From Paracoccaceae bacterium (GTDB taxonomy: Bacteria > Pseudomonadota > Alphaproteobacteria > Rhodobacterales > Rhodobacteraceae), in NCBI GenBank assembly GCA_002400675.1, contig NVQY01000075.1:3289-10874 (forward strand): a DNA stretch of 7,586 nucleotides, written 5' to 3'. A program made the translations under genes and the position numbers. Position 1 is the first letter of the stretch, and each line of letters begins with the position of its first letter. Positions 5,407 to 7,586 of the stretch are shown piece after piece. The notes under the pieces were generated by a model, which did not search any database, was not told where the DNA came from, and saw only the letters and a list, made by a program, of their open reading frames with translations.

Positions 5407-6711
5407 TCACTCAGCCGCCGTCGCCGAGGGATTGTTGGGATGCGTGGTCCAGTTGGCATAGCCCTTTTCGACCACCTTGCCGGTGCGCTCATCCACCTGC
5501 CCCGGTGCCAGTTGCACCATGGAAATACAATTCTCGACCGGACACACATCCACGCACAGATTGCACGCGACGCATTCATCATCCATCACCTCAAATACCC
5601 GGTCATCGCTCATGGAAATCGCCTGATGCGAGGTATCTTCGCAGGCCGCAAAACAGCGCCCGCACTTGATGCAAGCCTCTTGGTCAATCTTGGCCTTGGC
5701 GATGTAGTTCAGGTTCAGATACTGCCAATCCGTGACATTGGGCACCGCGCGCCCGACAAAATCATTGATCGACGTATAGCCCTTTTTATCCATCCATTCA
5801 CTTAAACCCGATGTCATCTCGTCGATGATCTTGAAGCCATAAGTCATCACGGCCGTACAAACCTGCACATTACCACAGCCCAGTGAAATGAACTCAGCCG
5901 CGTCGCGCCATGTGGTCACCCCGCCAATGCCGCTGATCGGAATGCCCGCCGTCTCGGCATCCCGGGCAATCTCGGCCATCATGTGCATGGCAATTGGCTT
6001 GACCGCCGGCCCGCAATAGCCGCCGTGACTGCCCTTGCCGTCAATCGACGGTTCGGGGCTGAAATCATCCAGATTGACCGAGGTGATCGAATTGATGGTG
6101 TTGATCAGACTGACCGCATCCGCGCCGCCATTCTTGGCCGCCAGCGCCGGTCGGCGAATATCCGTCACGTTCGGTGTCAGCTTGACAATCACCGGACGCG
6201 AATAGTTTTCTTTGCACCAGCGCGTCACCATTTCGATATACTCTGGCACCTGCCCCACGGCGGCCCCCATGCCCCGTTCGGCCATCCCATGCGGACAGCC
6301 AAAGTTAAGCTCGATTCCGTCCGCGCCAGTTTCCTCTACCTGCGGCAAAATGGCCTTCCACGACGTCTCGTCGCATGGCACCATCAACGAGACGATGATG
6401 GCACGATCCGGGTAATCCGCCTTGACCCGGGCGATTTCCTCAAGGTTAACCTCCAAAGGCCGGTCAGTGATCAACTCAATGTTGTTGAGCCCCAACAAAC
6501 GCCGGTCAGCGCCATAAATCGCCCCATACCGGGGGCCATTCACATTGACCACCGGCGGCCCGGCTTCGCCAAGGGTCTTCCAAACCACCCCGCCCCAGCC
6601 CGCTTCCAAAGCGCGCCGCACATTGTATTCCTTGTCCGTCGGCGGGGCCGAAGCCAGCCAGAACGGATTAGGCGAAGAAATTCCCAGAAAGTCAGTAGTC
6701 AGATCAGCCAT
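5407..6711 (-). CDS. preA: NAD-dependent dihydropyrimidine dehydrogenase, catalytic subunit PreA
   Basis: Reduces uracil and thymine to the 5,6-dihydro forms, with electrons passed from PreT. It has 434 residues. The N-terminal two thirds is an FMN TIM barrel of the dihydroorotate dehydrogenase type. ELNFGCPHGMAERGMG (134-149) holds the catalytic Cys139, matching the active-site loop of mammalian dihydropyrimidine dehydrogenase. GIGG (261-264) and VCTAVM (284-289) fit the FMN phosphate site. The C-terminus is a ferredoxin domain with two 4Fe-4S motifs: Cys347, 350, 353, 357 and Cys380, 383, 386, 390. The start is supported by GGGAGG six bases upstream. It is preceded by preT, 40 bases away, on the same strand. 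All expected catalytic and cluster residues are present, so it should be active. The tail after the last cluster is about 40 residues; E. coli PreA is somewhat shorter overall (411 residues, from memory). Confidence 0.96.
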   Translation of the reverse strand: MADLTTDFLGISSPNPFWLASAPPTDKEYNVRRALEAGWGGVVWKTLGEAGPPVVNVNGPRYGAIYGADRRLLGLNNIELITDRPLEVNLEEIARVKADYPDRAIIVSLMVPCDETSWKAILPQVEETGADGIELNFGCPHGMAERGMGAAVGQVPEYIEMVTRWCKENYSRPVIVKLTPNVTDIRRPALAAKNGGADAVSLINTINSITSVNLDDFSPEPSIDGKGSHGGYCGPAVKPIAMHMMAEIARDAETAGIPISGIGGVTTWRDAAEFISLGCGNVQVCTAVMTYGFKIIDEMTSGLSEWMDKKGYTSINDFVGRAVPNVTDWQYLNLNYIAKAKIDQEACIKCGRCFAACEDTSHQAISMSDDRVFEVMDDECVACNLCVDVCPVENCISMVQLAPGQVDERTGKVVEKGYANWTTHPNNPSATAAE

Positions 6712-6716
6712 AACAG

Positions 6717-6722
6717 GCCTCC
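6717..6722 (-). promoter_or_regulatory. Ribosome binding site of preA
   Basis: GGGAGG on the minus strand ends 5 to 6 bases before the ATG at 6711. It is a strong site and settles the preA start. It lies just downstream of the hairpin repeat at 6730-6751. Confidence 0.7.
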
Positions 6723-6729
6723 CGTATCC

Positions 6730-6751
6730 GTAGGGTGGGTGAAACCCACGC
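6730..6751. repeat. Short hairpin repeat, copy 2
   Basis: Plus strand GTAGGGTGGGTG then AAACCCACGC. GTGGGT (6735-6740) pairs with ACCCAC (6744-6749) across a 3-base loop. It is nearly identical to 206-228, differing in the loop and by one base in length. It fills most of the 40-base gap between preT and preA, starting one base after the preT stop, and would be carried in the preTA mRNA. Confidence 0.6.
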
Positions 6752-7586
6752 TTAGCCCATCAGGCTTTGATTGATATCCATCGCCGCATCGCGACCCTCG
6801 GCCACCGCCGTCACTGTCAGATCCTCGCCACCAGAGGCGCAATCCCCCCCGGCCCAAACCCCCGCAACCGAGGTTCGCCCGGCATCGTCCACGACAATCT
6901 TGCCGCCTTCGATCTTGACCGCATCCGGTGCCCCGTCCAGTTTCTGACCAATCGCCAGAAATACCTGATCGGCGGCCAGCCTTATGGTCTCGCCGGTGGG
7001 TTTCAGATTACCGCCCTCGCTCACCGTGTATTCCAACTCGATCTCTGCCGCCGCCCCGTTGCCATGCACTGCCACCGGCATCACGTTGAACATCAGCGTG
7101 ACACCCTTGGAGGCCGCCAGATCCTGTTCGAACCGGCTGGCCGGCATGGCCTCGCGGCCCCGACGATAGGCGATGGTGACGTTCTGCGCGCCCAAAAGCC
7201 GCGACTGCACGGCGGCATCCACCGCCGTCATGCCGCCACCAATCACCACCACATTACGTCCAATCGGCAGTGACGCCAGATCGCTGGCCTGTCGCAGGGT
7301 GGAAATGAAATCAACCGCGTCTTCGACCCCGGACATATCCGCGCCCTCGGCGCGCAGCCCGTTGACCCCGGTCATGCCCATGCCAAGGAACACCGCGTCA
7401 TAGTCAGCTTGCAGCGCCTCCAGCGTCAGACCATCGCCCAGCCCCGCGCCGGTTTTAATTTCAATGCCACCGATCTTTAGCAGCCAGTCCACTTCGGCCC
7501 CGGCAAAACCGCCGGTGGATTTATAGGCGGCAATGCCAAACTCGTTCAGACCGCCCGCCTTGGGCCGCGCCTCGTGAATAACCACG
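6752..7586 (-). CDS. preT: Dihydropyrimidine dehydrogenase, NAD/FAD subunit PreT (N-terminus outside window)
   Basis: An electron-input flavoprotein subunit, related to the glutamate synthase small subunit, that oxidises NAD(P)H and feeds PreA. About 278 codons are visible; the family is roughly 410 residues long, so the N-terminal Fe-S region and the first FAD-binding motif lie off the right edge. The first visible residues (VVIHEARPKAGGLNEFGIAA) are the interior of the FAD domain, so the GTG near 7585 is not a start. VVVIGGGMTAVDAA is the NAD(P)-binding Rossmann motif, followed by YRRGREAMPAS. FLAIGQ and VWAGGDCASGGEDLTVTAVA are the C-terminal FAD-contact motifs. It ends 40 bases before preA and is co-directional with it. 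The PreT/PreA pair corresponds to the single-chain mammalian enzyme split in two. No defect is seen in the visible part. Confidence 0.94.
   Translation of the reverse strand, partial: VVIHEARPKAGGLNEFGIAAYKSTGGFAGAEVDWLLKIGGIEIKTGAGLGDGLTLEALQADYDAVFLGMGMTGVNGLRAEGADMSGVEDAVDFISTLRQASDLASLPIGRNVVVIGGGMTAVDAAVQSRLLGAQNVTIAYRRGREAMPASRFEQDLAASKGVTLMFNVMPVAVHGNGAAAEIELEYTVSEGGNLKPTGETIRLAADQVFLAIGQKLDGAPDAVKIEGGKIVVDDAGRTSVAGVWAGGDCASGGEDLTVTAVAEGRDAAMDINQSLMG

Noticed and set aside
5983..6774. 263-codon plus-strand open frame opposite preA
   Set aside because: Shadow of preA; no recognisable domain, and preA is unmistakable on the other strand.
1..7586. CRISPR arrays, tRNA or rRNA genes, insertion sequences, phage genes or toxin-antitoxin pairs
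   Set aside because: None seen. Almost all the sequence is explained by the eight genes, and gaps between genes are all 132 bases or shorter.

Overview
The window is a reductive pyrimidine-degradation (pyd/pre type) locus from a moderately GC-rich alphaproteobacterium. The protein sequences, the gene set and two GC-rich intergenic elements that I associate with Rhodobacterales point to a Rhodobacteraceae (Roseobacter-type) genome. This placement is inference, since there is no rRNA or other phylogenetic marker here.

Layout from the right edge on the minus strand: preT (6752-7586, N-terminus off the window) and preA (5407-6711) encode the two subunits of NAD-dependent dihydropyrimidine dehydrogenase. 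They converge on two plus-strand regulators, both TetR/RutR type: a RutR paralogue (about 4003-4656) and a RutR-like protein of 212 residues (4705-5343). Divergent from the first regulator, again on the minus strand, run a Zn-dependent beta-ureidopropionase/carbamoylase (2617-3870), dihydropyrimidinase (1081-2532), an ABC transporter ATPase (247-1047) and the start of its permease (1-180, cut by the left edge).

Together the enzymes cover the whole reductive route: uracil or thymine to dihydropyrimidine (PreTA), then to N-carbamoyl-beta-alanine or its methyl homologue (dihydropyrimidinase), then to beta-alanine or beta-aminoisobutyrate plus CO2 and ammonia (carbamoylase). The ABC transporter is the likely importer of a pyrimidine or related compound. 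Its substrate-binding protein is not in view.

The strongest non-coding signal is a pair of 16-bp dyads, CTGACCGTATGGTCAA and CTGACCATACGGTCAA, centred 33 bp apart in the divergent region 3871-4002. They resemble the known RutR operator and probably control both directions. Other structure includes two copies of a short hairpin repeat (206-228 and 6730-6751) and two copies of a longer GC-rich hairpin element that directly follows the stop codons of the carbamoylase and preA.

The pathway itself is known. I see no wholly new system. The points most worth following are the paired RutR-type regulators, their double operator, and the two families of intergenic elements.
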